Shown: positions 18,774 to 27,686 of the stretch, in pieces | How positions within the stretch are numbered: the first letter of the stretch is position 1 | How the letters are laid out: each line of letters opens with the position of its first letter | Source: Methylothermaceae bacterium | Lineage (GTDB): Bacteria > Pseudomonadota > Gammaproteobacteria > Methylococcales > Methylothermaceae | DNA length: 64,000 bases | Assembly: GCA_026981855.1 (NCBI GenBank) | Contig: JALSIB010000016.1 | Span: forward strand, 1-64,000 | Direction of reading: 5' to 3' | Made by a program: the position numbers and the translations under genes | The notes under the pieces: generated by a model | The model's database searches: none | Seen by the model: the letters and a program-made list of their open reading frames with translations, nothing else | Told to the model about the DNA's origin: nothing

Positions 18774-19475
18774 ATGAAACCATCCACCCTGACCCTCATT
18801 CGCCACGGCCAGTCCATCTGGAACCTGCAAAACCGCTTCACCGGCTGGATCGACGTGACCCTGAGTCCCCAGGGAATCGAAGAGGCCCGGAAAGCCGGTG
18901 AGTTGCTCGCCGACCAACGGTTCGATATCGCTTTTGCCTCGACCCTGATTCGGTCCCAGGAAACCCTGTATGAAATTCTGCGGCTGAACCGCCACTGTGT
19001 GGGCTATCGCCGGGTTCACGAAGGAGAAAATCCGTGGTACGAACACTTCCAGCCCGGAGAAGAAGACGCCCACACCCTCCCCGTCCATTTCTCGGAAACC
19101 CTCAACGAGCGCTTCTACGGAGATCTCCAGGGCCTCAACAAAGATCAGGCGCGGCAAGAGTTCGGCGCCGAACAGGTACATATCTGGCGGCGCAGCTTCG
19201 ACATACCGCCCCCCAACGGAGAAAGCCTGGCTTCCACGGCAGCCAGGGTCATCCCCTACTTCAAGGACTGCCTGATCCCACACCTGCGGCAAGGCAGGCA
19301 CATGCTGATCGCCGCCCACGGCAACTCGCTGCGCGCCTTGATCATGCACCTGGAAAACATGACGCCGGAACAGATTCTGGCCTATGAGCTGGAAACCGGC
19401 GTTCCCATCCAGTATGAACTGGACGCGCAGCAAAACGTAACAGGCAAGAAGGTTTTTTCAACCTCCACCGCCTGA
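18774..19475 (+). CDS. gpmA: 2,3-bisphosphoglycerate-dependent phosphoglycerate mutase
   Basis: This 233-residue histidine phosphatase superfamily enzyme interconverts 3- and 2-phosphoglycerate. LIRHGQSIWN places the catalytic His at residue 11; FTGWIDVTLS and the second His in AAHGNS (about residue 182) are characteristic of the dependent mutase. The ATG at 18774 is chosen because GAGGAG lies 10 nt upstream and the RHG motif falls at the usual distance. It is flanked by a candidate promoter and a shared terminator, so it is probably monocistronic. Confidence 0.93.
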   Translation: MKPSTLTLIRHGQSIWNLQNRFTGWIDVTLSPQGIEEARKAGELLADQRFDIAFASTLIRSQETLYEILRLNRHCVGYRRVHEGENPWYEHFQPGEEDAHTLPVHFSETLNERFYGDLQGLNKDQARQEFGAEQVHIWRRSFDIPPPNGESLASTAARVIPYFKDCLIPHLRQGRHMLIAAHGNSLRALIMHLENMTPEQILAYELETGVPIQYELDAQQNVTGKKVFSTSTA

Positions 19476-19564
19476 CAGGCGGCAACCCTTCCCTTCCCAG
19501 CCCTGCCCGAAGCCAGTGGGTATTCGGTAAGGCCTTCGAGCCGGCGCCGGCGGAAGGGAAAAGG

Positions 19565-19603
19565 AAAGGGGCGGATCGGACATTGCCGCATCCGCCCCCT
19601 TTC
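19565..19603. terminator. bidirectional terminator between gpmA and polA
   Basis: GGGGCGGAT (19568-19576) pairs perfectly with ATCCGCCCC (19590-19598) around a 13-nt loop. On the minus strand the stem is followed by TTTCCTTTT, fitting the end of polA. On the plus strand CTTT follows, so gpmA may use it as well. Confidence 0.65.
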
Positions 19604-19612
19604 ATGACGCGG

Positions 19613-22309
19613 TCAATGGGCCTGATCCCAATTGTCCCCCACCCCCACATCGACTTCCAGCGGCACTGACAACGCCGCCGCGCCGCGCATTCTGGATTCG
19701 ATTTCCTTTACCGAAGCTTTCACCCTCAGTTCGTCGATTTCGAATACCAGCTCGTCATGCACCTGCATGATCATCTTCACTCCGCGTCCATTCTCCCTGA
19801 TCCAGGCATCCACGGAAATCATCGCCCGCTTGATGATGTCGGCCGCGCTGCCCTGCATCGGGGCGTTGATGGCGGTACGTTCGGCATACTGGCGGCGCTG
19901 GGGATTTCTCGACTTGAGTTCGGGCAAATAAAGCCTGCGGCCGAACAGGGTCTCCACATAGCCTTGCTCATGGGCGAGGCGTTTGGTCCTTTCCATGTAC
20001 GCCCGGACGCCGGGATAACGCTCGAAATAGGTTTCGATATAGGTTTGCGCCTCCTCGCGCCCGATGCCGAGCTGGCGCGCCAGTCCGAAAGCCGACATGC
20101 CGTAGATCAGGCCAAAATTGATCGCCTTGGCCGATCGCCTCTGGGCCGGCGTCACTTCCTGGAGGCCCACACCGAAAATCTCGGCGGCCGTCGCCCGGTG
20201 GATGTCGGTGCCTTGAGCGAAGGCTGACAGAAGGTTCTCGTCTTGAGAAAGATGCGCCATGATTCTCAGCTCGATCTGGGAATAATCGGCCGCCACCAGC
20301 TTGCATCCTTTCTCCGCCACGAAGGCACGACGAATTCGCCGTCCCTCGTCGCTGCGAATCGGAATGTTCTGCAGGTTGGGGTCGGAGGAAGACAACCTGC
20401 CGGTCGCCGTCACCGCCTGATGGTAGGAGGTGTGGACCCGTCCGGTCGCAGGATGGATCTGTTCCGGCAAGCGATCGGTATAAGTGGATTTGAGCTTGCT
20501 CAGGCCCCGGTAGCGAAGAATCAATTGCGGCAGTTCGTATTCCTCTGCCAATTGCTGCAAGACTTCCTCGGAAGTGGAAGGTTGCCCCTTGGGCGTCTTC
20601 TTGATGACGGGAAGCCCCAGCTTTTCATACAAAACATGCTGGATCTGTTTGGGGGAGGCCAGGTTGAATTCCTCCCCGGCAATGCAGAATACCTGCTGCG
20701 CGATCTCCTTCATCCGCCGGGACAATTCATCGCTCAAAGCGGCCAACGCATCGCGGTCGACTTTGACCCCGTTGCGCTCGATCCGCACCAGCACCGGCAC
20801 CAACGGAATCTCTATCTCTTCATATAACCGCCTGAGTTTGGGTTCTGCCTCCAGTTTCGGCCACAGCACCCGATGCAGACGCAAGGTGATGTCCGCATCC
20901 TCGGCCGCATAGGGCACCGCCTCGGCCAACGGCACCTGCGAAAACGCCACCTGCCTGGCACCCTTGCCCGCCACCTCCTCGTAGCTGACGGTCTTGAGCC
21001 CCAGATAGGTCAGGGCCAGGGAATCCAGGTCGTGCCGGGTCGCCGTGGAATTGAGCACATAGGATTGCAACATGGTATCGTGGGCGATCCCCCGCAACTC
21101 GATTCCATGATTGGCCAGTACATGGGCATCGTACTTGAGATTCTGACCCAGCTTCGGATGCTCCGAGGTCAACAGGGGACACAGCGCCTCCAGCACCGTT
21201 TCGCGCTCCAGTTGCAACGGAGACTGGGGATAATCGTGCGCCACCGGCACATAAGCCGCCTCGCCCGGCTGAATCGCAAAGGAAACCCCCACCAGCCGGG
21301 CGTCGAGGTAATTGAGATCGGTAGTTTCGGTATCAAAGGCGAACAGCGGGGCATCCTGGAGCCTGGCCACCCAGCGTGACAACGATCCGGCGTCCATGAC
21401 CGCCTGATAATCGGCCGGATCGCCACCTTCCGGAACCGCTTTGCGGGTGCCGGGAACGTCGAGCTGACGCAGCCAGGAAGTGAACTCGAAACGTTTGAGC
21501 AATTCGATGAGCTTTACGGTATCGGGTGGACGGCGCTTGAGATCGGCGGGTGTCACCTCCAACGGCACATCGTCATGGACAGTGGCCAGTTGGCGCGACA
21601 GGCGCAATTGCTCCAGATTGGCCCGTAATTTTTCCCCGATCTTGCCCTTGATCTCATCGGCATGGGCAATGATCCCATCCAGAGAGCCGTATTGATTCAG
21701 CCATTTGGCCGCCGTTTTGGGGCCAACGCCCGGAACGCCAGGAATATTGTCGGAAGTGTCTCCAACCAAAGCCAGGTAATCGACGATTCTTTCCGGCGGC
21801 ACGCCGAACTTGCACTCCACCCCTTCGACATCCAGCCGGGTTTCAGACAGGGTGTTGTCCAAAATCACATGGGCATCCACCAGCTGCGCCAAATCCTTGT
21901 CGCTGGTGGCCACCACCACGTCGAACCCTTCGGCCCTGGCCCGCTTGACCAGGGTGGCGATGACATCGTCGGCCTCTACCCCCTGCTCCACGATCAGCGG
22001 GATGCCCATGGCCTCGATCAGCGCCTTGAGCGGCTCCACCTGCGCCCGCAGTTCTTCAGGCATGGGGGGACGGTGCGCCTTGTAGTCCTCGAACAAGTCG
22101 TTTCGGAAAGTCTTGCCGGGCGCATCCAACACCACCGCGAAGTAAGGGGTGTCGTAGTTTTCCTGCAACTTGCGCAGCATATTGGCAACCCCGTAGATGG
22201 CACCGGTCGGCTCGCCCCTGGAAGTGCTCAGGGGAGGCAGGGCATGAAAGGCACGATAGAGAAACGAGGAACCATCGACGAGTACCAGCAGTTTGCGTTC
22301 GTCCGTCAT
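19613..22309 (-). CDS. polA: DNA polymerase I
   Basis: This 898-residue enzyme fills gaps and removes RNA primers. Three domains are intact: a 5' nuclease (about residues 1-290), a 3'-5' proofreading exonuclease with FDTET near residue 325 and YAAEDAD, and a family A polymerase with AADYSQIELR, RRSAKAINFGLIYG and QVHDELVFE near 851. The retained DTE acidic pair indicates that proofreading is likely active. Its start overlaps the upstream rhodanese stop by 4 nt (ATGA), so the two are translationally coupled. Confidence 0.97.
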   Translation of the reverse strand: MTDERKLLVLVDGSSFLYRAFHALPPLSTSRGEPTGAIYGVANMLRKLQENYDTPYFAVVLDAPGKTFRNDLFEDYKAHRPPMPEELRAQVEPLKALIEAMGIPLIVEQGVEADDVIATLVKRARAEGFDVVVATSDKDLAQLVDAHVILDNTLSETRLDVEGVECKFGVPPERIVDYLALVGDTSDNIPGVPGVGPKTAAKWLNQYGSLDGIIAHADEIKGKIGEKLRANLEQLRLSRQLATVHDDVPLEVTPADLKRRPPDTVKLIELLKRFEFTSWLRQLDVPGTRKAVPEGGDPADYQAVMDAGSLSRWVARLQDAPLFAFDTETTDLNYLDARLVGVSFAIQPGEAAYVPVAHDYPQSPLQLERETVLEALCPLLTSEHPKLGQNLKYDAHVLANHGIELRGIAHDTMLQSYVLNSTATRHDLDSLALTYLGLKTVSYEEVAGKGARQVAFSQVPLAEAVPYAAEDADITLRLHRVLWPKLEAEPKLRRLYEEIEIPLVPVLVRIERNGVKVDRDALAALSDELSRRMKEIAQQVFCIAGEEFNLASPKQIQHVLYEKLGLPVIKKTPKGQPSTSEEVLQQLAEEYELPQLILRYRGLSKLKSTYTDRLPEQIHPATGRVHTSYHQAVTATGRLSSSDPNLQNIPIRSDEGRRIRRAFVAEKGCKLVAADYSQIELRIMAHLSQDENLLSAFAQGTDIHRATAAEIFGVGLQEVTPAQRRSAKAINFGLIYGMSAFGLARQLGIGREEAQTYIETYFERYPGVRAYMERTKRLAHEQGYVETLFGRRLYLPELKSRNPQRRQYAERTAINAPMQGSAADIIKRAMISVDAWIRENGRGVKMIMQVHDELVFEIDELRVKASVKEIESRMRGAAALSVPLEVDVGVGDNWDQAH

Positions 22310-22887
22310 GGATGCCCGGCCGCGTCGAAGGGACGGTAGGTCAGCTCTGAATCGATGTCATAAGTATAGGGGAGACCGTAATACTGCCAGCCCTCCACCC
22401 GGCCGCGCAGCCCATAGAAAGGACTGTATTTCCGCAACAGGGCCTTCTCCTTGGGTGAACGGCCCTCGAATGCCTCGCCTTCGAAACCGTCCCGGACATT
22501 ATAGACCTGATCGAAGCCCGCCCGTTTCAGGGCATCGGCCGCCGGTGCACTACGGCCGCCACTGCGGCAGATGATGAGGAGTCTGTCCGTTTTCTTGAAG
22601 CGGGCCGCCACATCCTCGACGAAATGAGGGTTCCGGTGAGGACCACCTTGAAAGAATACGAAAGGAATGTTGTAGGCGCTGGGAGGATGGCCCACCAACT
22701 GGTACTCCTCGGGGCTGCGTACATCCACCAGATAGGTATTGCGGCCACTCTGGCGCAACATATCGTAGGCTTCCAGGGAAGTGATATTCCCGGCCAGCCT
22801 GGCATCCCCCGCGGCCTGGGCCGCAGACAGCCATAACGGGAAAAGCAGAAGCCCGAAAAGGAACCTGGAAATGGCGTGGTAAGACAT
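22306..22887 (-). CDS. secreted rhodanese-like sulfurtransferase
   Basis: This 193-residue protein has a Sec signal peptide (about residues 1-23, ending AQA) and one rhodanese domain. DVRSPEEYQLVGHPPSAYNIPF is the substrate-loop side, and CRSGGRS is an intact active-site loop with the catalytic Cys. A periplasmic sulfur-transfer role is inferred. The ATG at 22887 has GAAGGAGA just upstream and is the only start that gives a proper signal peptide. The gene overlaps polA by 4 nt, an unusual pairing for which I know no functional reason. Confidence 0.85.
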   Translation of the reverse strand: MSYHAISRFLFGLLLFPLWLSAAQAAGDARLAGNITSLEAYDMLRQSGRNTYLVDVRSPEEYQLVGHPPSAYNIPFVFFQGGPHRNPHFVEDVAARFKKTDRLLIICRSGGRSAPAADALKRAGFDQVYNVRDGFEGEAFEGRSPKEKALLRKYSPFYGLRGRVEGWQYYGLPYTYDIDSELTYRPFDAAGHP

Positions 22888-23018
22888 GATTTTCTCCTTC
22901 GTTTGAAACCATAAGCCGGATTTGGCGTCAGGATGCCGGGAGCGATGCGACAAGCACCCGATATCAAAGTAAAATTTTCCCATACTCGGCCCCTCACTCA
23001 AACTCAGGAACGAAACCG

Positions 23019-24173
23019 ATGCGCGATCTCCCTTTCGTCTATGCGGACAACGAGGAAAAACTGCGGCAACTTTGCAAGCAGCTGGCGAGCAGCCCATGGC
23101 TTGCCATCGATACCGAATTCCTGCGGGAATCCACTTACTATCCGGAGTTTTGCCTGCTGCAAATCGCCGGAGAAAACGCGCTCGCCTGTGTCGATCCTCT
23201 CAAGGTGGGGGACCTTTCCCCTTTATGGCGGTTGATCTACCAGCCCGGTATCGTCAAGGTATTTCATGCCGGACGCCAGGATTTGGAAATCTTCTACCAT
23301 CTTCACGGCGACCTTCCCCGCCCTGTCTTCGACACTCAGCTGGCGGCCCCGCTTCTGGGTTATCCCGAACAGATCGGCTATGCCAATCTGGTGGCCGAGG
23401 AGCTCGGTGTCCAGCTGCAAAAAGGACACAGCCGCACCGACTGGCAGCGCCGTCCCTTGAGCCGGGAACAAATCGAATACGCCACCGATGACGTACGGTA
23501 TTTGGCTCCCCTGTATCTCAGGATCCGGGAGAAACTCGAGCGGTTGCACCGCCTGGAATGGCTACAGGAGGATTTCGAAACGCTCACCGACCCTGCCACC
23601 TATACCACGCCTCCCGAGGACGCCTGGCTGAGAATCAAGGGCGCACGCAAACTGAAGGGAAGGCAAATGGCCATATTGAAACGGCTGGCGGCCTGGCGTG
23701 AAGGCGTCGCCCGGGAAGAGAACCTTCCCCGAGGCTGGATTGTCAAAGACGACCTGTTGTGCCATATCGCTCGTCTCAAGCCCCAGACACCCAAAGCGCT
23801 GGCCCAGCTGCGGGGAATCGGTGACAAGACACTGAAACGCCATGGAGAAACCCTGTGCCGCCTGGTCGAGGCGGCGGCCCAGGACGCCATACCGGAGCCC
23901 TCCCGCCGGCCTCCGGCGCGCAGCGCCGAGGAAGAAGCCTTGCTGGATCTTCTCGGCGCGGTGGTCCGGCTGCAGGCGGCCAATCATCACATCACCCCTT
24001 CCGTTCTCGCCTCACGCAAGGATCTGGAGCGCTTCCTCGACCAGCCGGAACGTTCGCGTCTTTTCCAGGGATGGCGCCACAAACTGGTGGGCGAGGCTTT
24101 GACGGACCTGCTCCAGGGCAGGAAAAGGCTGTCGATCGACCAGGGAAGACTGCGCCTGGAAGACAATCCATGA
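23019..24173 (+). CDS. rnd: ribonuclease D
   Basis: This 384-residue 3'-5' exoribonuclease matures tRNA 3' ends. The DEDD exonuclease motifs are visible: DTEF at residues 31-34, the HAGRQDLEIF block, and YATDDVRYL. An HRDC domain follows at about residues 205-285 (ILKRLAAWREGVAREENLPRGWIV). AGGA lies upstream of the ATG. The stop overlaps the next start as ATGA, so the downstream kinase/ATPase gene is coupled to it. It is divergent from the rhodanese-polA pair. Confidence 0.94.
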   Translation: MRDLPFVYADNEEKLRQLCKQLASSPWLAIDTEFLRESTYYPEFCLLQIAGENALACVDPLKVGDLSPLWRLIYQPGIVKVFHAGRQDLEIFYHLHGDLPRPVFDTQLAAPLLGYPEQIGYANLVAEELGVQLQKGHSRTDWQRRPLSREQIEYATDDVRYLAPLYLRIREKLERLHRLEWLQEDFETLTDPATYTTPPEDAWLRIKGARKLKGRQMAILKRLAAWREGVAREENLPRGWIVKDDLLCHIARLKPQTPKALAQLRGIGDKTLKRHGETLCRLVEAAAQDAIPEPSRRPPARSAEEEALLDLLGAVVRLQAANHHITPSVLASRKDLERFLDQPERSRLFQGWRHKLVGEALTDLLQGRKRLSIDQGRLRLEDNP

Positions 24174-25735
24174 CCCCCCGTCCTCCCTTGATCCAGGCCC
24201 TGCTCGCCCCACGGATGTGGGACCATCCCACCTGGGACATCCGCCTGATCGAAACCCACATTTCCTGGATCATCCTCACAGGCCCCTTTGCCTACAAGAT
24301 CAAAAAGCCGGTGGATTTCGGCTTCCTGGACTTCACCACCCTGGAAAAACGCAAGTACTACTGTGAGCAGGAACTGCACCTCAATCAACGCCTGGCGCCC
24401 CAATTGTATCTGGCGGTGGTGAGGTTCACGGGCACCCCCTCCCACCCCCGGCTGGACGGAACAGGTCCTGACGTGGAATTCGCAGTCAAGATGCGTCAGT
24501 TCGACCAGAACGATCTTCTGTCAGAATACGCCAGACGTGATCGGCTGCGGGAATCCCACATTGTGCAACTGGCCGGGTCGATCGCGCATTTCCATGAGCA
24601 GACCGGACGCACCGGCCCCGAGTCTCCTTATGGAGAACCGAAGGCCATCGAAACGGTTTGCCTGGAAAATTTTGCCCACATCGATTGCGACCGGCTGGCC
24701 AGACACGATCTCCGGGAAACGCTCGAGCGGTTGAGAGACTGGACGATACGGAACCATGAACGATTGGCTGCACACTTGCAGGCACGCAAACGGGAAGGAT
24801 ATGTGCGAGACTGCCATGGCGATCTCCATCTCGGCAATATCGTTTTGTGGCATGGCAAGCCGTTACCATTCGACTGCATCGAATTCAATCCGCAGTTGCG
24901 CTGGATCGATGTGATCAGTGAAATCGCCTTCACCGTGATGGATCTGGCAGCCCGGGCACATCGCCCCCTGGGTTTCCGTTTCCTCAACGAATACCTGAGC
25001 GTGACAGGAGATTATGCCGGCCTGAAAGTGCTGCGATTCTACCTGGTCTATCGCGCCATGGTGCGTGCCAAAATCGCCTACTTGACCTTCGATCAAAGCG
25101 GAAACGGCCATCACCTTCATGATCTGGCCCATTATCTTGAACTCGCCCGAGGGTTCAGCCAGCCCCGCTCCAGGATGCTGCTGATCACCCATGGGTTCTC
25201 CGGCAGCGGAAAATCCTTTGCCAGTCGCCGGCTCGCCGCTCACCTGGAGGCGGTGCATCTTCGATCGGACGTGGAGCGCAAAAGATTGGCGGGCCTGCCC
25301 CCCCAACACAAATCGAAAGCGGGATTGGGAAAAGACCTCTACAGCGAAAACTTTAGCCGGCTTACCTACGACAGACTGTTCGAGTTGGCGAAACAAGTGC
25401 TCGAGGCGGAATTCAGTGTCATCGTCGATGCGACGTTCCTCCACCGGAAGGATCGCCAACGATTCGGCGAACTGGCCCAATCTTTGGCTGTGGATTTTCG
25501 TATCCTGGATTTCAAGGCGGAAGAAAAAGTGCTGCGGCAACGCATCGAGGAAAGGCTCGAGGCGGGGAAAGATCCTTCCGAGGCGGATCTGGACGTGCTG
25601 AGGTGGCAGTTCGAACACCACGACCCGCTTTCACCGCAGGAACAGGATCAAACCCTCCCGCTGGACACCAGCCAGGGCTTCGAGCTGGAACAGGCATTGG
25701 CCAAAGTTGCCAGCGATAAAGGTTCGGCCCGCTGA
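24170..25735 (+). CDS. kinase-fold/P-loop ATPase fusion protein
   Basis: This 521-residue protein joins two modules. The N-terminal part (about residues 1-320) has an aminoglycoside-phosphotransferase-like kinase fold with the catalytic HGDLHLGN motif near 217 and DCIEFN after it. The C-terminal part has a Walker A motif, GFSGSGKS, near 342 and resembles small-molecule or nucleotide kinases. This architecture is widespread in bacteria as a bifunctional phosphotransferase/ATP-binding protein, but its substrate is unknown. An antibiotic-resistance role should not be assumed. It starts inside the rnd stop codon and ends 12 bp from the convergent glrR stop. Confidence 0.85.
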   Translation: MTPRPPLIQALLAPRMWDHPTWDIRLIETHISWIILTGPFAYKIKKPVDFGFLDFTTLEKRKYYCEQELHLNQRLAPQLYLAVVRFTGTPSHPRLDGTGPDVEFAVKMRQFDQNDLLSEYARRDRLRESHIVQLAGSIAHFHEQTGRTGPESPYGEPKAIETVCLENFAHIDCDRLARHDLRETLERLRDWTIRNHERLAAHLQARKREGYVRDCHGDLHLGNIVLWHGKPLPFDCIEFNPQLRWIDVISEIAFTVMDLAARAHRPLGFRFLNEYLSVTGDYAGLKVLRFYLVYRAMVRAKIAYLTFDQSGNGHHLHDLAHYLELARGFSQPRSRMLLITHGFSGSGKSFASRRLAAHLEAVHLRSDVERKRLAGLPPQHKSKAGLGKDLYSENFSRLTYDRLFELAKQVLEAEFSVIVDATFLHRKDRQRFGELAQSLAVDFRILDFKAEEKVLRQRIEERLEAGKDPSEADLDVLRWQFEHHDPLSPQEQDQTLPLDTSQGFELEQALAKVASDKGSAR

Positions 25736-25747
25736 TTCTTCCCTGCT

Positions 25748-27109
25748 CTATTTGAAAGAGCGGGGATTGAGGTCGTGACGGTTGAGCAACCGATAGAATT
25801 CCGTCCGGTTGCGCTTTGCCAACTGGGCCGCCTGGGAAACATTGCCACGGGTGATTTGCAACAACCGGACCAGATATTCCCGCTCGAAGCGCAGCCTGGC
25901 CTCCCGAAGCGGCGGCAAGGCCGCACCGGTCATATCGCCACTGAGAGCCGACTGGACAAGGCTGAGGGGAATCAGCGAGGTATTGGCCAAAGCGACACAT
26001 TGCTCCACCACATTGTGGAGTTGCCTGACGTTGCCCGGCCATTCGTAACGCACCAGACATTCCACCGCTTCCGGGGAAAACCCCTTGACGGTGTTGCCAT
26101 ACGTTTCCTCGAGCCGCCTGATGAAATGCGCGGCCAACAGGGGAATGTCTTCCGGCCGCTCGCGGAGGGGCGGGATCTTGAGCGTGACGACATTGAGGCG
26201 ATAATACAAGTCCTCCCGAAAATCCCCCTTGACCACGGCTTCGGCCAAATCCACGTGACTGGCGGCGATGACCCGGACATCGACGGGGAACGTCTCGGTA
26301 TCCCCCACCGGCCGGATCGCCATTTCCTGAATCGCCCGCAGCATTTTGACCTGGAAAGCCTTGGGCATATCCCCTATTTCATCCAGAAAAAGGGTTCCGC
26401 CATCGGCGGCCCGAAACAGCCCTTCGTGATCCCGGGTAGCCCCCGTGAAGGCGCCTTTCTTGTGACCGAAGACTTCCGATTCGAACAGATGCTCAGGAAT
26501 CGCACTGCAATTGACCGCGATGAAAGGCTGTTCCCTGCGAGGGCTGGCTTCGTGAATGGCCCAGGCCAACAGCTCCTTTCCGGTACCGCTCTCCCCCTGG
26601 ATACAGACACTGGCCTTGCTCTGGGCGACCCTTCCCACCTGATTCAGCAACTCTTCGATCAGAGGGCTTTGGGTGATGATCCGGCTCCGCCACGATTCCT
26701 GTGGCTCCACTTCTCCATGGCCGGCGTCCGTGCCCATACACAATTCCATTCCCTGGGTGACTTGGCGCACCAGCTCCTTGTTGTCCACCGGTTTGGTAAG
26801 AAAACCGAATACCCCCCGTTTGGTCGCATCCACCGCATCGTTGATGGTGCCATGGGCAGTGAGGATGATGATTGGAAGGGTGGGACAGCGCTCATGTATC
26901 GCATCGAACAACGCCAACCCGTCCATGCCGTCCATCATCAGATCGGTCACCACCACATGGGGGCGAAACAACTGCAGCTGCGCCAGCGCTTCTTCGCCAC
27001 TGGTCACAGGGTTGACCGAGAAACCGGCAGCGGTCAAACGCATGCTGATCAGGCGCAAAAAGCTTTCATCATCATCGACCACCAGCACGCGTTTTCGTGA
27101 ATCCATCAT
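25748..27109 (-). CDS. glrR: sigma-54-dependent response regulator GlrR/QseF-like
   Basis: This 453-residue NtrC-family regulator has a receiver domain with phosphoacceptor Asp56 (VVVTDLMMDGMDG) and LTKPV. Its AAA+ domain carries Walker A GESGTGKE at residues 172-179 and the sigma-54 contact loop GAFTGA at 219-224. A C-terminal Fis-type HTH ends the protein (GNVSQAAQLAKRNRTEFYRLL). The order glrK-qseG-glrR matches the enterobacterial cassette that activates the GlmY small RNA. Its targets here are unknown; I found no obvious -24/-12 sigma-54 site by eye in the window. It is the last gene of the cassette. Confidence 0.9.
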   Translation of the reverse strand: MMDSRKRVLVVDDDESFLRLISMRLTAAGFSVNPVTSGEEALAQLQLFRPHVVVTDLMMDGMDGLALFDAIHERCPTLPIIILTAHGTINDAVDATKRGVFGFLTKPVDNKELVRQVTQGMELCMGTDAGHGEVEPQESWRSRIITQSPLIEELLNQVGRVAQSKASVCIQGESGTGKELLAWAIHEASPRREQPFIAVNCSAIPEHLFESEVFGHKKGAFTGATRDHEGLFRAADGGTLFLDEIGDMPKAFQVKMLRAIQEMAIRPVGDTETFPVDVRVIAASHVDLAEAVVKGDFREDLYYRLNVVTLKIPPLRERPEDIPLLAAHFIRRLEETYGNTVKGFSPEAVECLVRYEWPGNVRQLHNVVEQCVALANTSLIPLSLVQSALSGDMTGAALPPLREARLRFEREYLVRLLQITRGNVSQAAQLAKRNRTEFYRLLNRHDLNPRSFK

Positions 27110-27113
27110 GTCG

Positions 27114-27686
27114 TCATTGAACCTCGGTATGATTTAGACTTTTTTCGATCTTCTTCAAGGCCTCGAGTTTCATCCGGGTTTCCTTCAACGCCCCGCGGCA
27201 CCCCTCCAGCTGCTTCAGATTCCCCTGGTTGCGCTTTTTCAATCTGGAGATTTCCCCTGTCAGGACACGTTGTTGTTGCGCTCCTTGATGAAGACGAAAC
27301 GCCAACTCCCTGTGATAAGCGAGAAAATCCCTGAGGCCGGAATGTTTCATCGTCGCCATCGCCTCGTCCAGCAGCGACAAAGCCTTTCCGGAGGCGTCAG
27401 CGACGCACTTTTCCGAAACCAGCAGGGAAAGCGCCAGCCGGACACGAATATCCTGATCCTCCTGCTGCCGATGGCGACTCCACAACCTTTTGCATTCGGC
27501 ATCGCGTTGGGAGGCTTGGGGCATGGCCATGAGCTCCTGGATGTATCGCACTGTTTCCTCCAGGGAACGGTCCGCTTCACTGCGGGTGAAGGACGTTTCC
27601 GTCATCGGGGCGCGCTGGAACCAGAAGGAACAGCCACTCATTCCGCCCAGCAGCAATAACGCCAAAACGCGGCAGAACCCGATCAA
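27114..27686 (-). CDS. qseG: QseG-like outer-membrane lipoprotein
   Basis: This 190-residue protein starts with a lipoprotein signal peptide with lipobox GMSGC (Cys19). The mature part is mostly alpha-helical and charged, with a coiled-coil-like C-terminus (ALKETRMKLEALKKIEK). Sequence conservation in this family is low, so the call rests on position between the sensor kinase and the response regulator and on lipoprotein character. QseG is reported to modulate the sensor kinase in enterobacteria. It overlaps glrK by 4 nt and ends 4 nt before glrR. Confidence 0.72.
   Translation of the reverse strand: MIGFCRVLALLLLGGMSGCSFWFQRAPMTETSFTRSEADRSLEETVRYIQELMAMPQASQRDAECKRLWSRHRQQEDQDIRVRLALSLLVSEKCVADASGKALSLLDEAMATMKHSGLRDFLAYHRELAFRLHQGAQQQRVLTGEISRLKKRNQGNLKQLEGCRGALKETRMKLEALKKIEKSLNHTEVQ

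Noticed and set aside
24170-25735. Calling the kinase/ATPase fusion an aminoglycoside-resistance gene
   Set aside because: The APH-like fold is shared by many housekeeping kinases, and the C-terminal P-loop module and context do not point to resistance.
25741-25765. Hairpin between the kinase/ATPase gene and glrR as a terminator
   Set aside because: The 9-bp stem has a wobble pair, overlaps the glrR stop and lacks a T tract on either strand, so I do not call it a terminator.
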